Assembly (NCBI GenBank): GCA_945917985.1 | Contig: CAMEIH010000002.1 | Coordinates: forward strand, 1-64,000 | Length of the DNA: 64,000 nt | Direction of reading: 5' to 3' | DNA from: an uncultured Clostridium sp. | Lineage (GTDB): Bacteria > Bacillota > Clostridia > Lachnospirales > Lachnospiraceae | Part shown: positions 62,701 through 64,000 of the stretch, piece by piece | Layout of the letters: every line of letters begins with the position of its first letter | Position numbering within the stretch: the first letter of the stretch is position 1 | Position numbers and translations under genes: made by a program | The notes under the pieces: generated by a model | Told to the model about the DNA's origin: nothing | The model's database searches: none | The model's input: only the letters and a program-made list of their open reading frames with translations

Positions 62701-62955
62701 ACTGTCCGGCTTTTCCTTTTCAATGATCTGTTCCAGTACCTTTGCGGTAAGAGGCTCAATATAAACCTTATCAGCAATATTTTTATCTGTCATAATGGTG
62801 GCGGGATTGGAGTTTACCAGAATAACCTCAACGCCCTCTTCCTTTAGGGAGCGGCAGGCCTGTGTACCCGCATAGTCAAATTCCGCTGCCTGACCGATCA
62901 CGATAGGACCGGAACCGATCACCATTACTCTTTTTACATTGGGATTCTTAGGCAT
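59737..62955 (-). CDS. carB: Carbamoyl-phosphate synthase large subunit
   Basis: A 1072-aa protein with two tandem ATP-grasp halves. First half: [53 protein letters not shown]. Second half: [53 protein letters not shown]. The C-terminal 130 residues are the MGS-like regulatory domain with [20 protein letters not shown]. It makes carbamoyl phosphate from bicarbonate, ATP and ammonia supplied by CarA, for pyrimidine and arginine synthesis. The start overlaps the carA stop by 8 bp; GGAGG lies eight bases upstream. Confidence 0.98.
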   Translation of the reverse strand: [1072 protein letters not shown]

Positions 62956-64000
62956 CTTTGTTCACCTCCATCATCTTGATAAATCTGTCAAACAGGTAGC
63001 TGGAATCCTGAGGTCCGGGGCAAGCCTCCGGATGATACTGTACCGTAAAAATATTTTTCCCGGTGTATTTCAGTCCCTCATTGGTTCCGTCGTTGACATT
63101 GATAAAGGCAGGCACTGCAACCTTCGGGTCAAGCTTGTCCATATCCACCACATAGCCATGATTCTGGGAGGAAATGTACACTCTTCCCGTCTCCAGATCT
63201 TTCACCGGGTGGTTGCCGCCGCGATGGCCATACTTCATCTTAAAGGTATCCGCTCCTGTTGCCAGCGCCATCAGCTGATGGCCGAGACAGATGGCAAAGA
63301 TCGGAATATCTGTCTCATACAGCTTTTTAATCTCTGCGATAATTCCGGTACATTCCTTTGGATCCCCAGGGCCGTTACTTAACATGATGCCGTCTGGCTG
63401 ATCCGCAATGATCTCCTGTGCAGTTGTTGTCGCCGGATAAACCGTCACATCACAGCCGCGCTGCGCCAGGGAATGGGCAATGTTGTCCTTGGCACCGAGA
63501 TCCAGAAGCGCCACCTTTTTTCCGAGACCGTTTAAGCTTTTTGTGATACTGGGGCGCATCTCTCTCTTTCCGGCCTTATAATCCTCGGGAACAAACTTTG
63601 CGCTTCCGGAAAGCGGTCCGTTTTCAGAAAGTGTCCTCGCACCTTTGATCACATATTTTTCAGGACAGGTAACCTTTTCCACTACCTTTCCTGTGGTGTA
63701 TTCTTTTAATTTAGGGAGAATGTTGTCAAGATCATAGTTTTCATCAGTGGTGATCATACCGTTCATGGTGCCTTTTTCACGCAGGATTTTGGTGAGCGCT
63801 CTGGTATCGATTCCCGCAATACCGGGAATATCCTGCTGCGTGAGGAACTCCTGAATCGTAATATCCTTTCGGAAATTACTGGGAATCCGTGACAGTTCCC
63901 TTACGATAAAACCGTCCGGCCATGCCCTTCTTGATTCCATATCTGTAAGGCATACTCCATAGTTTCCGATCAGAGGATAGGTCATACACACTGCCTGACC
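62948..64000 (-). CDS. carA: Carbamoyl-phosphate synthase small subunit (5' end outside window)
   Basis: The visible 350 residues, starting in frame at the window edge with GQAVCMTYPLIGNYGVC, lack only the first ~50 residues. The N-terminal CPS domain is followed by a class I glutamine amidotransferase with the nucleophile Cys in PIFAICLGHQLMALATG and the His-Glu pair in FTVQYHPEACPGPQD. It gives ammonia from glutamine to CarB. The start codon and promoter lie beyond 64000. Overlap of 8 bp with carB. Confidence 0.97.
   Translation of the reverse strand, partial: GQAVCMTYPLIGNYGVCLTDMESRRAWPDGFIVRELSRIPSNFRKDITIQEFLTQQDIPGIAGIDTRALTKILREKGTMNGMITTDENYDLDNILPKLKEYTTGKVVEKVTCPEKYVIKGARTLSENGPLSGSAKFVPEDYKAGKREMRPSITKSLNGLGKKVALLDLGAKDNIAHSLAQRGCDVTVYPATTTAQEIIADQPDGIMLSNGPGDPKECTGIIAEIKKLYETDIPIFAICLGHQLMALATGADTFKMKYGHRGGNHPVKDLETGRVYISSQNHGYVVDMDKLDPKVAVPAFINVNDGTNEGLKYTGKNIFTVQYHPEACPGPQDSSYLFDRFIKMMEVNKDA

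Overview
The window looks like a chromosomal segment of a gut Clostridia, most probably family Lachnospiraceae. The base composition is moderate and the gene order is dgt-dnaG-rpoD-trmK. Shine-Dalgarno sites are of the Firmicutes type (AGGAGG), and several families are typical of that group: the DUF4956/VTC operon, GLUG surface proteins, SPFH plus ribbon-helix-helix pairs, and PF06541 membrane proteins. I cannot fix the genus from the sequence. All boundaries below were read by eye, and many starts were moved to internal codons that have a proper ribosome binding site.

Layout. 1-7.6 kb (minus strand) is housekeeping: the 5' part of RNase P RNA, a TGS-uridine-kinase-like nucleoside kinase, TrmK, sigma-A, primase, dGTPase and an HSL-type esterase. 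7.7-9.7 kb (plus) holds a condensation/acyltransferase-fold enzyme and a zinc-ribbon membrane protein. 9.8-16.3 kb has DegV, a secreted protein paired with a lipoprotein full of CxxC zinc knuckles, a membrane MFS-like protein ending in a LuxR DNA-binding domain, and a MerR/TipAS regulator with a classic 19-bp-spacer promoter. 16.4-21.6 kb is a polyphosphate-polymerase (VTC) / DUF4956 / carbohydrate-binding lipoprotein operon, divergent from an OmpR-type two-component system. 21.6-24.5 kb contains an XRE/membrane-protein pair, an AT-rich stretch with an archaeal-type ATPase gene, and tRNA-Leu(AAG).

24.5-27.7 kb carries two COG0523 (G3E) metallochaperone genes. One is fused to a YcgQ-like domain. 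The other is His-rich and frameshifted, and sits behind an AT-rich palindrome. 27.9-33.4 kb is an RND/MMPL transporter plus GLUG-repeat surface protein operon. 33.5-38.6 kb has a FIST sensor with a soluble chemoreceptor, an MBL hydrolase, an iron alcohol dehydrogenase interrupted by TAG, and a PfkB kinase. 38.6-44.2 kb is metal homeostasis: HMA protein, Zn/Cd P1B-ATPase and ArsR behind an SmtB-like operator, then csoR and copA behind a CsoR operator. The copA gene ends in an in-frame CopZ domain that has its own ribosome binding site.

44.3-50.9 kb has an MCP, a 44-aa Cys-rich Feo-associated-like membrane peptide, a DtxR-family regulator, a PAS-GGDEF-EAL protein, a LysR regulator and an MFS transporter flanked by LysR-derived direct repeats. 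51-57.3 kb is carbohydrate use: GH51 arabinofuranosidase with its regulator, a sugar-binding lipoprotein and a GH2 beta-glucuronidase-like enzyme. 57.3-59 kb holds an SPFH/RHH pair and a NUDIX enzyme. 59.2-59.7 kb is non-coding and holds an 82-bp tandem repeat and a ~140-nt nested palindrome. The window ends in carB and a carA gene cut by the window edge.

The main points of interest are the VTC operon with its divergent two-component system, the copA-copZ fusion with a second start, the COG0523-YcgQ fusion, the zinc-knuckle lipoprotein pair, the MMPL-GLUG pair, and the repeat/palindrome region before carB. Two genes carry single-base lesions (frameshift near 27316, TAG at 36623); these may be real or sequencing errors.
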